Part shown: in pieces, positions 25,123 through 34,414 of the stretch
How the letters are laid out: every line of letters starts with the position of its first letter
How positions within the stretch are numbered: the stretch's first letter is position 1
Position numbers and translations under genes: made by a program
The notes under the pieces: generated by a model
Told to the model about the DNA's origin: nothing
Databases searched by the model: none
What the model saw: only the letters and a program-made list of their open reading frames with translations
DNA from: Neorhizobium sp. NCHU2750
Lineage (GTDB): Bacteria > Pseudomonadota > Alphaproteobacteria > Rhizobiales > Rhizobiaceae
Assembly: GCF_003597675.1 (NCBI RefSeq)
Contig: NZ_CP030827.1
Coordinates: 3,655,501 to 3,719,500, forward strand
Reading direction: 5' to 3'
Length of the DNA: 64,000 nt

Positions 25123-25782
25123 TTATTTCTGTTCGATCGGCGCGATCTGCACTTCGACGCGGCGGTTCTGGGCGCGGCCTTCCGGCGTTGCGTTGGAAGC
25201 AACCGGCTGCGACGGACCGAAGCCCATGGTCGACATGCGGCGCTGGTCGACACCCTGGCTTGCCAGATAGTTGGCAACCGACGCCGCACGGCGCTCGGAA
25301 AGCCCCTGGTTATGCTGCAGGCTGCCGGTCGAATCGGTATGGCCGTTGACGTCGATATAGGTCTTGCCGAACTTGTTGAGCACCAGCGCAACCGAGTTGA
25401 GCGTCTGATAGAATGGCGGGATCACCTGATCCTGGTCGGTGGCAAAGGTGATGTTCGACGGCATGTTGAGAATGATGCGGTCGCCGTTGCGGGTCACGGA
25501 AACGCCGGTACCCTGCAGCTGCTGGCGCAGTTCTGCTTCCTGGCGGTCCATGTAATTGCCGATCGCACCACCGGCGAGACCGCCGATTGCAGCGCCGATC
25601 AGCGCATTGCGGCCCTTGTTGCCGCCGCCGATCAGCAGGCCGCCGACCGCGCCGAGGCCCGCGCCGATCGCAGCGCCGCCGGCCGTATTGGAAACCTTCT
25701 GCTCGCCCGTATAGGGGTCGGTCGTGGTGCAAGCGGAAAGGTAGGTGGCGCACAGCGCAACCAGTGCAAGCTTCTTGATCAT
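25123..25782 (-). CDS. OmpA-like lipoprotein with glycine zipper
   Basis: The 219-residue product has a lipoprotein signal (MIKKLALVALCATYLSAC; Cys18), a glycine-zipper two-helix segment (GAAIGAGLGAVGGLLIGGG to GGLAGGAIGNYMD) and a C-terminal OmpA-type peptidoglycan-binding domain (NGHTDSTGS, LSERRAASVANYLASQGV, NRRVEVQI). It probably anchors the outer membrane to peptidoglycan. This YiaD-like layout is common in proteobacteria. The start is the lipoprotein Met; a longer in-frame reading upstream has no signal. GGGG..A precedes the ATG. Shares a terminator with the convergent LysE gene. Confidence 0.9.
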   Translation of the reverse strand: MIKKLALVALCATYLSACTTTDPYTGEQKVSNTAGGAAIGAGLGAVGGLLIGGGNKGRNALIGAAIGGLAGGAIGNYMDRQEAELRQQLQGTGVSVTRNGDRIILNMPSNITFATDQDQVIPPFYQTLNSVALVLNKFGKTYIDVNGHTDSTGSLQHNQGLSERRAASVANYLASQGVDQRRMSTMGFGPSQPVASNATPEGRAQNRRVEVQIAPIEQK

Positions 25783-25908
25783 TCGAATCGTTTTCCCCGT
25801 CGTCTGAGATGATCTCCAATTACCACAAAATGCGGCAAAACGAGGAAAGGGCTGCTTTCTCCCCGTCGTTGGCCACCGACGAGGATACGGCATCATCCAT
25901 GCGCACCG

Positions 25909-26391
25909 TCACGCGGCGGGCGGAAGGATTTCGATCCGGTTGCGCATGCCGCTGGCAACGATGGCCGGCACATCCGGCGGCGTCATCGGCGGAAAGTCTG
26001 TCTGATGAAGCGCGGCCTTCTCGCCCACTTCGACGAAGAACGCCTCGTGCAGGCTGCCCGGCGAATTGATGATCAGCATCCGCGCATCCGTCATGCCCGG
26101 ATTGCGGAAGGCATGCACGGTGCCGGGCACGATATGGACCGCCTCGCCGACGCCCTTTTTCTGCCAGGTGCCATCGAGGAAGAATTCGTATTCGCCTTCC
26201 AGCACATAGAAAGCCTCGTCATCCGCCTGCCGGTGCATCGGCGCCCCCTGTCCCGGTGCAGTGCGGTTCTCGATCAGGGTGAACCTGTCGCCGGTCGCCG
26301 CACTGCGAATGTGGAAAGTCAGCAGGTTGCCGAGAAAGTGCACGGTCATCGGACCGGTATCGCTGGAATTGACCTTTGCGGCCATCATCAT
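25909..26391 (-). CDS. Cupin-domain protein
   Basis: The 160-residue protein has one cupin beta-barrel with motif 1 HRQADDEAFYVLEGEYEF and motif 2 PGTVHAFRNPG; the first His pair and Glu of motif 1 are reduced to H..E, so metal binding may differ. Function unknown; relatives include quercetinase-like and stress-related cupins. AGAGGACA precedes the ATG cluster MMM. It is divergent from the TetR-type gene, with a dyad operator in the 68-bp gap, so it is the likely target of that repressor. Confidence 0.82.
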   Translation of the reverse strand: MMMAAKVNSSDTGPMTVHFLGNLLTFHIRSAATGDRFTLIENRTAPGQGAPMHRQADDEAFYVLEGEYEFFLDGTWQKKGVGEAVHIVPGTVHAFRNPGMTDARMLIINSPGSLHEAFFVEVGEKAALHQTDFPPMTPPDVPAIVASGMRNRIEILPPAA

Positions 26392-26429
26392 CTTGTCCTC
26401 TCGTCTTTTTGTGATAAAATCATCTCTTA

Positions 26430-26447
26430 ATGAGACGAATTTCTCAT
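26430..26447. promoter_or_regulatory. Candidate TetR operator in the divergent gap
   Basis: ATGAGA (26430-26435), 6 bases, TCTCAT (26442-26447), a perfect dyad; an overlapping dyad TCTC-TTAAT-GAGA (26424-26436 region) shares an arm. It sits just before the preferred TetR start and 39 bp from the cupin start, ideal for joint repression. Confidence 0.6.
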
Positions 26448-26459
26448 AAAGGAAGAATG

Positions 26460-27059
26460 ATGGCAGGTCAAGCAGAGCGCGAAATTCCATTCGAGAGAAT
26501 CAACCAGAAGAAGAGGACGCGCACCGAATTGTTAAGAACGGCGCGGAAAATGATCGAGGCGGGGACATCGTTCTCGGTCGCCGATGTCGCGGACGCATCC
26601 GGCATTTCCCGCGCCACGGCCTACCGCTACTTCTCCAAGCCGGATGATATGCTGCGCGAGGCGGTGCTGGATGCCGTGGCCGAACAGGTCCATCTCCCGG
26701 ACGAGATCGCCAGGAATGGAACGGTCGAACAGAGGCTGGATGAGATGGTCGGCCAGATTTTTCGAATGGTGGCCGGGAACGAGAGCCTGTTCCGCGCCTT
26801 TCTTGCCGCATCGGTGACCGGGGATCAGATACAGCGCTCGGCCCGCCGCCTGCCCTGGCTCGCCGAGGCGCTGCAACCGGCGGAAGGCAGATTATCGAAG
26901 CCCGCTTTCGAGCAATTGCTGGCCGGTCTGTCACTGCTGACCGGTATCGAGGCGATCATCGTGCTGCGTGATGTCTGCGGCATGGATCTCGAAAAGGGGG
27001 AACATGTCGTGCGCTGGTCCGCCCAGGCGATGCTCGCAAAGGCTCTGGCAGAGGCCTGA
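26460..27059 (+). CDS. TetR family transcriptional regulator
   Basis: The product (199 residues) has an N-terminal helix-turn-helix: RTELLRTARKMIEAG, then SVADVADASGISRATAYRYF with SRATAYRYF as the recognition helix (about residues 35-55). The C-terminal ligand domain (LFRAFLAASVTG to RWSAQAMLAKAL) is unassigned. I choose ATG 26460 (or 26457) because AAGGA lies at proper distance and because an upstream ATG at 26430 falls inside the operator dyad. It probably represses itself and the divergent cupin gene; the inducer is unknown. Confidence 0.87.
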   Translation: MAGQAEREIPFERINQKKRTRTELLRTARKMIEAGTSFSVADVADASGISRATAYRYFSKPDDMLREAVLDAVAEQVHLPDEIARNGTVEQRLDEMVGQIFRMVAGNESLFRAFLAASVTGDQIQRSARRLPWLAEALQPAEGRLSKPAFEQLLAGLSLLTGIEAIIVLRDVCGMDLEKGEHVVRWSAQAMLAKALAEA

Positions 27060-27095
27060 AGGCCGCCGCGCAATGGAGATCGGAGGAGGAGCAGC

Positions 27096-28349
27096 TTATT
27101 CCGCCGCCGTACGATTCTGGCCGAAACGGTTCTCGATATAGTCGGCGACGAGCTTTTCGAAGTCGCCGGCAATATTCGGCCCCTTCAGCGTCATCGCCTT
27201 CTTGCCGTCGATAAAGACGGGAGCAGATGGCGTCTCGCCCGTGCCCGGCAGCGAAATGCCGATATCGGCATGCTTGCTCTCGCCCGGACCGTTGACGATG
27301 CAGCCCATCACCGCGACGTTGAGCGCCTCGACGCCCGGATATTTGTCACGCCAGATCGGCATGTTCTTGCGGATATCGGCCTGGATCTTCTGGGCAAGTT
27401 CCTGGAACACGGTCGAGGTCGTCCGCCCGCAGCCGGGACACGCGGCAACCACCGGAATGAACTGGCGAAAGCCCATGACCTGCAGGATTTCCTGGGCAAC
27501 CTGCACTTCCTTGGTGCGGTCGCCATTCGGCTCCGGCGTGAGCGACACGCGGATGGTATCGCCGATCCCGTGCTGCAATACGTAACCCATGGCCGCCGAC
27601 GAGGCGACGATGCCCTTCGAGCCCATGCCCGCCTCGGTCAGACCGAGATGCAGCGCATGGTTTGAGCGCTCCGCCAGCATCGAATAGCAGGCAATCAGGT
27701 CCTGCACCTGGCTGACTTTGGCCGAAAGGATGATGCGATTGCGCGGCAGGCCGATACTCTCGGCAAGCTCCGCGGAAATCAGCGCCGACTGCACGATCGC
27801 CTCATGCATGACCTGGCGTGCCGAAAGCGGCGAGCCGGCCTCGGCATTGCGGTCCATCAGTGTCGTCAGAAGGTCCTGATCGAGCGAGCCCCAGTTGACG
27901 CCGATACGGACAGGCTTGTCGTAGCGGATCGCCATCTCGATGATGTCGCCGAACTGCTTGTCCTTCTTGTCCTTGAAGCCGACATTGCCCGGATTGATGC
28001 GATATTTCGCAAGCGCCTCGGCGCAGGCCGGATGATCGGCCAACAGCTTGTGGCCGATATAGTGAAAATCGCCGATCAGCGGCACGTCCATGCCGAGCCT
28101 GAGTAGCCGCTCGCGGATCTTCGGCACGGCGGCTGCACTTTCGTCACGATCGACCGTGATCCGCACCATCTCCGACCCGGCCTTGAACAGCGACGCGACC
28201 TGTGCCACCGTCGCATCGATATCGGCCGTATCCGTATTGGTCATCGACTGCACGACAACCGGCGCTCCGCCACCCACGATGACGCCGCCCACATCGACCG
28301 CAACGGTCTGGCGGCGCGGCTTGGGATCAAAGTCGATGGGTGAGGTCAT
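27096..28349 (-). CDS. ispG: 4-hydroxy-3-methylbut-2-enyl diphosphate synthase
   Basis: The 417-residue enzyme converts methylerythritol cyclodiphosphate to HMBPP, the penultimate step of the MEP isoprenoid pathway. It has an N-terminal TIM barrel ([21 protein letters not shown]) and a C-terminal iron-sulphur domain with the cluster cysteines in CPGCGRT and GCIVNGPGE. Length and start ([22 protein letters not shown]) fit the family. It needs flavodoxin or ferredoxin as donor; FdxA is encoded elsewhere in the window. Stands alone on the minus strand. Confidence 0.96.
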   Translation of the reverse strand: MTSPIDFDPKPRRQTVAVDVGGVIVGGGAPVVVQSMTNTDTADIDATVAQVASLFKAGSEMVRITVDRDESAAAVPKIRERLLRLGMDVPLIGDFHYIGHKLLADHPACAEALAKYRINPGNVGFKDKKDKQFGDIIEMAIRYDKPVRIGVNWGSLDQDLLTTLMDRNAEAGSPLSARQVMHEAIVQSALISAELAESIGLPRNRIILSAKVSQVQDLIACYSMLAERSNHALHLGLTEAGMGSKGIVASSAAMGYVLQHGIGDTIRVSLTPEPNGDRTKEVQVAQEILQVMGFRQFIPVVAACPGCGRTTSTVFQELAQKIQADIRKNMPIWRDKYPGVEALNVAVMGCIVNGPGESKHADIGISLPGTGETPSAPVFIDGKKAMTLKGPNIAGDFEKLVADYIENRFGQNRTAAE

Positions 28350-28466
28350 GGTCGCTTCTCGGTGCCTTCAAGCGGAATTGCATTTCAGGTGGCGTATGCA
28401 CTGCCGCTTGTCAACCACCGAGCTGAGGCAGTTTTGCGACAGGGCAGCACGAACGGCCATTTCCCT

Positions 28467-29657
28467 TCAATGGTGCGCCCCATCCGCATGCCGGGCAAGC
28501 CTTGAAAGCAGCAGGACCACGACGAGAAAACCGGAAAGCGCCAGGAAGATCACCCCGAGCCCCGTATGCGCGGCGACAAAGCCGATCACCGACGGCGCCA
28601 CCAGAATGCCGGAATACCCCATCGTTGTGACGACCGAGAGCCCGACGCCAGCCGCCATGCCCGGCAGGTTGCCGGCCGCGGAAAACACGATCGGCACCAT
28701 GTTGGAAATGCCGATCCCCGCCAGCGCAAAGCCGGCAATCGCCATCGGCACACTTGGCGCCGAACCGATCATCGCCAGCCCGAGAATGGCGATCGTCCCG
28801 CAGATCCGCAGCGTCATGACGGCCCCGAGCCGGTCGCGGATGATATCGCCGGCAAAACGCATCACCGCCATGGTGAAGGAAAATCCGGCAAAGGCGAAAC
28901 CCGACAGGGCAACCGTCGCGCCGAGCTCATTGCGCAGATAGAGTGCGCCCCAGTCGAGAATGGCGCCTTCCGGGATCATGCAGAACAGCGCGACGCAGCC
29001 GATCAGCCAGGGCAGCACCGAACGCGGCAGCCGGCTTTTCGCACTATCCTTGTGTTCGTCAGGATGCGGCGCATCCTGCAACACGATCGGCCACGCCACG
29101 GCAAGCATCACAGCGGCAATCAGCGTGACGACGATGACATGCGGCATCACCCCGAGCCACTGCATGAGAAAACCGCCCGTCGACGAGCCGATCAACCCGC
29201 CCAGGCTCCAGAAGGCGTGGCAAGACGACATGATCGAGCGGCGCATATGTTTCTCGGTGGCCACCGCATTGGCATTCATCGCCACGTCCATCGCCCCGAA
29301 CAGACCGCCGAACAGGAAGATCGCGATCGCCGCGCTCCAGATTTCTCCCGTCAGCGAGAGCACCAGCAGCATCGGCGTCAGAAGCACGGCGGTGAATTTC
29401 GACACCCGGCTGGATCCGAACCGCGCAATCTGGCTGCCGGCAATCGGCATCAGGGTAATCGAACCCAGCCCGAAGACAAGGATCATCAGCCCCAGCGATT
29501 TTTCACTCAAGTTCAGGCGCGAGGCGAATTCCGGGATCTTCGGAGCCCATGCGCCGATCAGGAAACCGTTCATCAGAAACAGCAGCGCAACGCCGGCCCG
29601 CTCTTTCGTCAGTATCGGCAAGGGTGTTTTAGCGACCGTGGTCGATATCGTATCCAT
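28467..29657 (-). CDS. Major facilitator superfamily transporter
   Basis: A 396-residue protein with about twelve transmembrane helices. Its first loop FLIGAWAPKIPEFASRLNLSEKSLGLMILVFGLGSITLMPIAG and the LGLMILVFGLGS region resemble the YbjJ/FucP-like MFS branch rather than drug efflux pumps. Substrate unknown, sugar or organic acid likely. GGAGG precedes the ATG 29657. A 12-bp palindrome, TAAATCGATTTA, lies 28 bp upstream and probably is a repressor operator. Confidence 0.85.
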   Translation of the reverse strand: MDTISTTVAKTPLPILTKERAGVALLFLMNGFLIGAWAPKIPEFASRLNLSEKSLGLMILVFGLGSITLMPIAGSQIARFGSSRVSKFTAVLLTPMLLVLSLTGEIWSAAIAIFLFGGLFGAMDVAMNANAVATEKHMRRSIMSSCHAFWSLGGLIGSSTGGFLMQWLGVMPHVIVVTLIAAVMLAVAWPIVLQDAPHPDEHKDSAKSRLPRSVLPWLIGCVALFCMIPEGAILDWGALYLRNELGATVALSGFAFAGFSFTMAVMRFAGDIIRDRLGAVMTLRICGTIAILGLAMIGSAPSVPMAIAGFALAGIGISNMVPIVFSAAGNLPGMAAGVGLSVVTTMGYSGILVAPSVIGFVAAHTGLGVIFLALSGFLVVVLLLSRLARHADGAHH

Positions 29658-29684
29658 AAGCCCTCCAGATCGGCGCAACTTATT

Positions 29685-29696
29685 TAAATCGATTTA
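29685..29696. promoter_or_regulatory. Palindromic operator candidate before the MFS gene
   Basis: TAAATCGATTTA, a perfect 12-bp palindrome with a central CG, 28 bp before the MFS start. The central-CG, AT-flanked form is typical of LacI-family operators; no LacI-type gene lies in the window. Confidence 0.5.
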
Positions 29697-29858
29697 GATT
29701 GCAATCTGGCGACACTCTTCCTGCCGTCACGATTTATGTTCCCCGTTCATCTCGATCCATGCAAAGCCACCATGAAGTGGGCAATAACGAAGCCGATTGC
29801 AATTGCGTGGAAATCACGTAGAGCGTTAGCCCATAATCGTCCCGAGGCGCCATCCGGC

Positions 29859-30791
29859 GTGACCCCCTTGAAAACCACCACTGCCAGCGGCATCCTTTTC
29901 GTCAGCGCGTCGTATTTCCTGTTTACCCTGCACGACGCGGTCATCAAGCTGCTCGTAACGCATCTCAGCGTCTGGCAGATCGTCTTCTTCCGCAGCCTTG
30001 GCATCTTTGCCGCCTGCATGCTGATCGGCGGGCGCGGCTTTGCCGGACGGGTCATCTCCTCGCCGATCGTCAAGCCCATGGCGGTCCGCAGCCTGCTGCT
30101 GCTTGCGGCCTGGATCTCCTATTACACGGCGGCAAAATCGCTGCAGCTCGCCGAACTGACGACCATTTATTACGCCGCCCCGATCGTCGCGACGCTTCTC
30201 GCCATCCCGATGCTCGGCGAGAAGGTGCCTCTGCCCCGCTGGGCCGCAATCATTCTCGGCTTTATCGGCGTCATTGTTGCCAGCAATCCCGCGGGCCTCG
30301 CCATCTCGCTGCCCGTCGGCCTTGCCCTTCTCGCCGCCGTCCTCTGGGCCAGCGCCAGCGTTCTTCTGCGCAAGACAGCGATGAACGAATCGACACTGGT
30401 GCAGATGACCCTGACTAACGGCTTTTTCGTGCTGTTGACCTTTGCCATGGCGATCTATCATTGGCAGCCGATCGACTTCGACAGCGCTGCCCTGCAGTTT
30501 CTCGTCGTCCTCTTGGGCGGCGCGGCCCAGGCAAGCCTGTTCGAGGCCATGCGCCGCGCGCCGGTCTCGGTTCTGGCGCCATTCGAATATTCGTCGCTGA
30601 TTTGGGCCTTCGTGCTCGGCTATGTCATCTGGCTGGATATTCCAGCCCATAACGTCGCCATCGGCGCCGGCCTGATCTGCTGCGCCGGCCTTCTGATCGT
30701 ATCGACCGAAAGGCTGGCAGCAAGACGATACCGTCTTGCCCGCCCCCAGACGCCGGCCGAAGCCTCGAAGGAAGATGCAACGGGCGCCTGA
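29859..30791 (+). CDS. DMT superfamily transporter (EamA domains)
   Basis: The 310-residue membrane protein has two EamA repeats and ten predicted transmembrane segments (FLFTLHDAVIKLL, WQIVFFRSLGIFAACML, ELTTIYYAAPIVATLLAIPMLGE; second half WASASVLLRKTAMNES, APFEYSSLIWAFVLGYVIW). Drug/metabolite transporters of this type export amino acids, nucleobases or other small molecules; the substrate is not predictable. The GTG start at 29859 gives a normal length; a reading from ATG 29736 adds 41 residues that look non-conserved. Divergent from the MFS gene and convergent with pyc. Confidence 0.82.
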   Translation: MTPLKTTTASGILFVSASYFLFTLHDAVIKLLVTHLSVWQIVFFRSLGIFAACMLIGGRGFAGRVISSPIVKPMAVRSLLLLAAWISYYTAAKSLQLAELTTIYYAAPIVATLLAIPMLGEKVPLPRWAAIILGFIGVIVASNPAGLAISLPVGLALLAAVLWASASVLLRKTAMNESTLVQMTLTNGFFVLLTFAMAIYHWQPIDFDSAALQFLVVLLGGAAQASLFEAMRRAPVSVLAPFEYSSLIWAFVLGYVIWLDIPAHNVAIGAGLICCAGLLIVSTERLAARRYRLARPQTPAEASKEDATGA

Positions 30792-30801
30792 AGGCGCCCG
30801 T
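30780..30801. terminator. Hairpin between the DMT gene and pyc
   Basis: ACGGGCGCCT (30780-30789) and AGGCGCCCGT (30792-30801) form a perfect 10-bp stem overlapping the DMT stop codon, between convergent genes. No U-tract follows, so Rho-independent function is uncertain. Confidence 0.45.
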
Positions 30802-30813
30802 CATCGATCCGGA

Positions 30814-33800
30814 TCAACCGGCATAGACGATCAGCAGATCCTTGGCGTCGATCTGGTCGCCGGCCTTCACCAGCACCTCGGCGATCACCCCATCCTTCTC
30901 GGCATGCAATGCCGTCTCCATCTTCATCGCCTCGATGGAGAGAAGCACGTCGCCGGCCATGATCGACTGACCGGCGGCAACCGCTACGGTGGAGATGACA
31001 CCCGGCATCGGTGCGCCGAGATGCGCCACATTGCCGGGCTCCGCCTTGCGGCGGACGGCACCCGATGCAGCCCGGTTGCGATCCGGCACCTTGATGCGGC
31101 GCGGCTGGCCATTCAGTTCGAAGAACGCCGTCACCATGCCCTGGGCATCCGGGGCGCTGATCGCCTGGTTGACGATGACAAGCGTCTTGCCGCGCTCGAT
31201 ATCGGCAAAAAGCTCTTCCCCGTCGGCAAGCCCGTAGAAATAGGCAGGCGTCGGCAGGACCGAGACCGGGCCATAGGTTTCCGAAGCCATTGCGAAATCG
31301 GTGAACACCTTCGGATACATCAGATAGGAGGCAAACTCGAAGTCATCGACCTTGCGGCCGAGTTTCTCCTCGATATCCTTGCGCTCCTTGGCCAGATCGG
31401 CCGGCGGCAGCAGCGACCCGGGAACCGCCGTATAGGGCTTTTCGCCCTTCAGCGCCTTCTTCTGGATGCCTTCCGGCCATCCGCCCGGAGGCTGGCCGAG
31501 ATCGCCCTTCAGCATAGAGACGACCGATTCGGGAAACGCGATGTCCTTGTCCGGGTTTTCGACATCGGCAACCGTCAGGTCCTGTGAAACCATCATCAGC
31601 GCCATGTCGCCGACCACCTTGGAGGACGGCGTCACCTTGACGATATCGCCGAACATCTGGTTCACGTCGGCATAGGTCTGGGCGACCTTGTGCCACTTGG
31701 TATCGAGCCCCAGCGACCGCGCCTGTTCCTTGAGGTTGGTGAACTGACCGCCCGGCATTTCATGCAGGTAGACTTCCGAGGCCGGTCCCTTGAGATCGCT
31801 TTCGAAGGCCGCGTACTGGTTGCGCACCGCTTCCCAATAGAAAGAGATCTTGCGGATCCATTCCGGATCGAGGCCGGAATCGCGCTCCGAACCCGACAGC
31901 GCCTCGACGATCGAGCCGAGGCAGGGCTGTGACGTGTTGCCCGAAAACGCATCCATTGCCGCATCGACCACGTCGACGCCGGCATCGACGGCCGCAAGCA
32001 CGGTCGCCGCCGAAATGCCCGACGTGTCATGCGTGTGGAAATGGATCGGCAGCGATGTCGCCTCGCGCAGCGCCTTGAACAGAACCTTGGCGGCAGCCGG
32101 CTTCAAAAGCCCGGCCATGTCCTTGACCGCAATGATATGCGCGCCGGCCTTTTCCAGCTGCTGCGCCAGCCCGACATAATATTTGAGGTCGTATTTCGGC
32201 CGCACCGAGTTTCCGAGATCGCCGGTATAGCAGATCGCCGCCTCGCAGAGCCTGCCTTCCTCGTTGACCGCATCCATCGACACGCGCATGTTGTCGACCC
32301 AGTTCAGGCAGTCGAACACGCGGAACACGTCGACGCCGCCCTTCGCCGCCTGGGCGACGAAATATTTGACGACATTGTCGGGATAATTCTTGTAGCCGAC
32401 GCCATTTGCGCCGCGCAGCAGCATCTGCAGAAGGATGTTCGGTGCTGCTTCGCGGATCAGCGAAAGCCGCTCCCACGGATCCTCCGTGAGGAAGCGCATG
32501 GAAACATCGAACGTCGCTCCACCCCAGCATTCCAGCGAAAACAGGTTCGGAAGCGCACGGGCATAGACGCCGGCAATGCTCGCAATGTCATTGGTGCGCA
32601 TGCGGGTGGCAAGCAGCGACTGGTGGCCGTCACGCATCGTCGTGTCGGTGATGAGTGCGCGGGTTTCACCCCGCATCCATTCGGAAAACTTCTTCGGCCC
32701 GAGCTCATCGAATTTCTGCTTGGTGCCGGCCGGAATGGCACCTTCGATGAACGGCAGGACAGGCTTGGAAATCTTGTTCGACGGCGTTGGCCGGCCCTTC
32801 GTCTCCGGATGGCCGTTGACGGTGACGTCGGCAAGATAGGTCAGAAGCTTGGTGGCACGGTCGGCACGCTTCACCTGCTCGAACAATTCCGGCGTCGTGT
32901 CGATGAACCGCGTCGTGTAGGTGTTGTCGCGGAACTTCGCATGCCCGATGATCGCCTCGAGGAAGGTCAGGTTTGTGGCGACGCCGCGGATGCGAAACTC
33001 GCGCAAAGCGCGGTCCATGCGGGAAATCGCTTCCTGCGGCGTCGAGCCGGAAGCCGTCACCTTGACCAGCAGCGGATCGTAATAGCGGGTGATGATCGCA
33101 CCCGTATAGGCCGTGCCGCCATCCAGCCGGATGCCGAAGCCGGCAGCCGACCGATAGGCGGTGATGCGGCCGTAATCCGGAATGAAATTGTGCTCCGGAT
33201 CTTCTGTCGTGATGCGGCACTGCAGCGCATGGCCGTTGAGACGGATATTCTCCTGCGACGGCACACCCGATTCCGGCGTGCCGATGGCAAAGCCTTCCAG
33301 GATATGGATCTGCGCCTTGACGATGTCGATGCCGGTAACGACTTCGGTCACCGTATGCTCGACCTGAATGCGCGGGTTGACTTCGATGAAGTAGAATTTC
33401 CCGCTGTCGGCATCCATCAGATACTCTACCGTGCCGGCGCCGACATAATTCGTCGCCTTGGCGATTTTCAGCGAATAATTCGCCAGTTCCGCCCGCTGCG
33501 TTTCCGACAGATAAGGCGCCGGCGCACGCTCGACCACCTTCTGGTTACGCCGCTGGATGGAGCAGTCGCGCTCGAACAGATGCACGACATTGCCATGGGT
33601 ATCGCCGAGAACCTGGCTTTCCACATGGCGCGCACGCTCCACCAGCTTTTCCAGATAGACCTCGTCCTTGCCGAAGGCGGCCTTCGCCTCGCGCTTGGCC
33701 TCAACGACTTCCTTGGCGAGATCGGCCTCGGAGCGAATGGCGCGCATGCCGCGCCCGCCGCCGCCCCAGGAAGCCTTCAGCATCACCGGATAGCCGATCT

Positions 33801-34272
33801 CGGCCGCCATCCTTGCCACTTCCGCCATGTCGTCGGGAAGCGGTTCGGTGGCCGGAACGACCGGCACACCGACCGATATGGCGAGGTTACGGGCGGCCAC
33901 CTTGTTGCCGAGCTGGCGCATCGTATCCGGCCGCGGCCCGATGAAGATGATGCCGGCCTCGTCGCAGGCATCGACGAATTCCGGGCTCTCGGACAACAGG
34001 CCGTAACCGGGATGAATGGCGTCCGCGCCGGAGAGCTTGGCGACCCGGATCACCTCGGGGATCGAAAGATAGCTCTCGATCGGTCCGAGATCCTTGGCAA
34101 GATGCGGGCCGCGACCGACCTGGTAGCTCTCGTCCGCCTTGAAGCGATGCAGCGAGAGCTTGTCCTCCTCGGCCCAGATCGCAACCGTTTTTATCCCGAG
34201 CTCGTTGGCAGCGCGGAACACGCGAATTGCGATTTCTGATCGGTTGGCAACGAGAATCTTTGATATCGGCAA
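30814..34272 (-). CDS. pyc: Pyruvate carboxylase
   Basis: The 1152-residue biotin enzyme carboxylates pyruvate to oxaloacetate. Domain order: biotin carboxylase with ATP-grasp (KASWGGGGRGMR, EVNPRIQVEHTVTE) in residues 1-460; carboxyltransferase TIM barrel (TTMRDGHQSLLATRMRT, HFHTHDTSG) about 530-830; linker; C-terminal biotinyl domain with K1117 in EAMKMET. I choose TTG 34272 (PISKILVANRSEIAIRVF) because GGGGAG lies 6 bases upstream and the length equals rhizobial Pyc; an ATG 30 bp further upstream has no Shine-Dalgarno. It is monocistronic and replenishes the TCA cycle during growth on sugars or pyruvate. Confidence 0.96.
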   Translation of the reverse strand: MPISKILVANRSEIAIRVFRAANELGIKTVAIWAEEDKLSLHRFKADESYQVGRGPHLAKDLGPIESYLSIPEVIRVAKLSGADAIHPGYGLLSESPEFVDACDEAGIIFIGPRPDTMRQLGNKVAARNLAISVGVPVVPATEPLPDDMAEVARMAAEIGYPVMLKASWGGGGRGMRAIRSEADLAKEVVEAKREAKAAFGKDEVYLEKLVERARHVESQVLGDTHGNVVHLFERDCSIQRRNQKVVERAPAPYLSETQRAELANYSLKIAKATNYVGAGTVEYLMDADSGKFYFIEVNPRIQVEHTVTEVVTGIDIVKAQIHILEGFAIGTPESGVPSQENIRLNGHALQCRITTEDPEHNFIPDYGRITAYRSAAGFGIRLDGGTAYTGAIITRYYDPLLVKVTASGSTPQEAISRMDRALREFRIRGVATNLTFLEAIIGHAKFRDNTYTTRFIDTTPELFEQVKRADRATKLLTYLADVTVNGHPETKGRPTPSNKISKPVLPFIEGAIPAGTKQKFDELGPKKFSEWMRGETRALITDTTMRDGHQSLLATRMRTNDIASIAGVYARALPNLFSLECWGGATFDVSMRFLTEDPWERLSLIREAAPNILLQMLLRGANGVGYKNYPDNVVKYFVAQAAKGGVDVFRVFDCLNWVDNMRVSMDAVNEEGRLCEAAICYTGDLGNSVRPKYDLKYYVGLAQQLEKAGAHIIAVKDMAGLLKPAAAKVLFKALREATSLPIHFHTHDTSGISAATVLAAVDAGVDVVDAAMDAFSGNTSQPCLGSIVEALSGSERDSGLDPEWIRKISFYWEAVRNQYAAFESDLKGPASEVYLHEMPGGQFTNLKEQARSLGLDTKWHKVAQTYADVNQMFGDIVKVTPSSKVVGDMALMMVSQDLTVADVENPDKDIAFPESVVSMLKGDLGQPPGGWPEGIQKKALKGEKPYTAVPGSLLPPADLAKERKDIEEKLGRKVDDFEFASYLMYPKVFTDFAMASETYGPVSVLPTPAYFYGLADGEELFADIERGKTLVIVNQAISAPDAQGMVTAFFELNGQPRRIKVPDRNRAASGAVRRKAEPGNVAHLGAPMPGVISTVAVAAGQSIMAGDVLLSIEAMKMETALHAEKDGVIAEVLVKAGDQIDAKDLLIVYAG

Positions 34273-34414
34273 CGCAGTCTCCCCAAGGCGTTTTCTGTCC
34301 ATATTGCACCGCAAAGAGATCAATATCCCCGAACTTACGCAAGTATAAATTTGGACAATGGTAGAGGGATATGGCCGCAGCAGCAAACTGCCGTCATGGG
34401 CATCGCCGACAATT

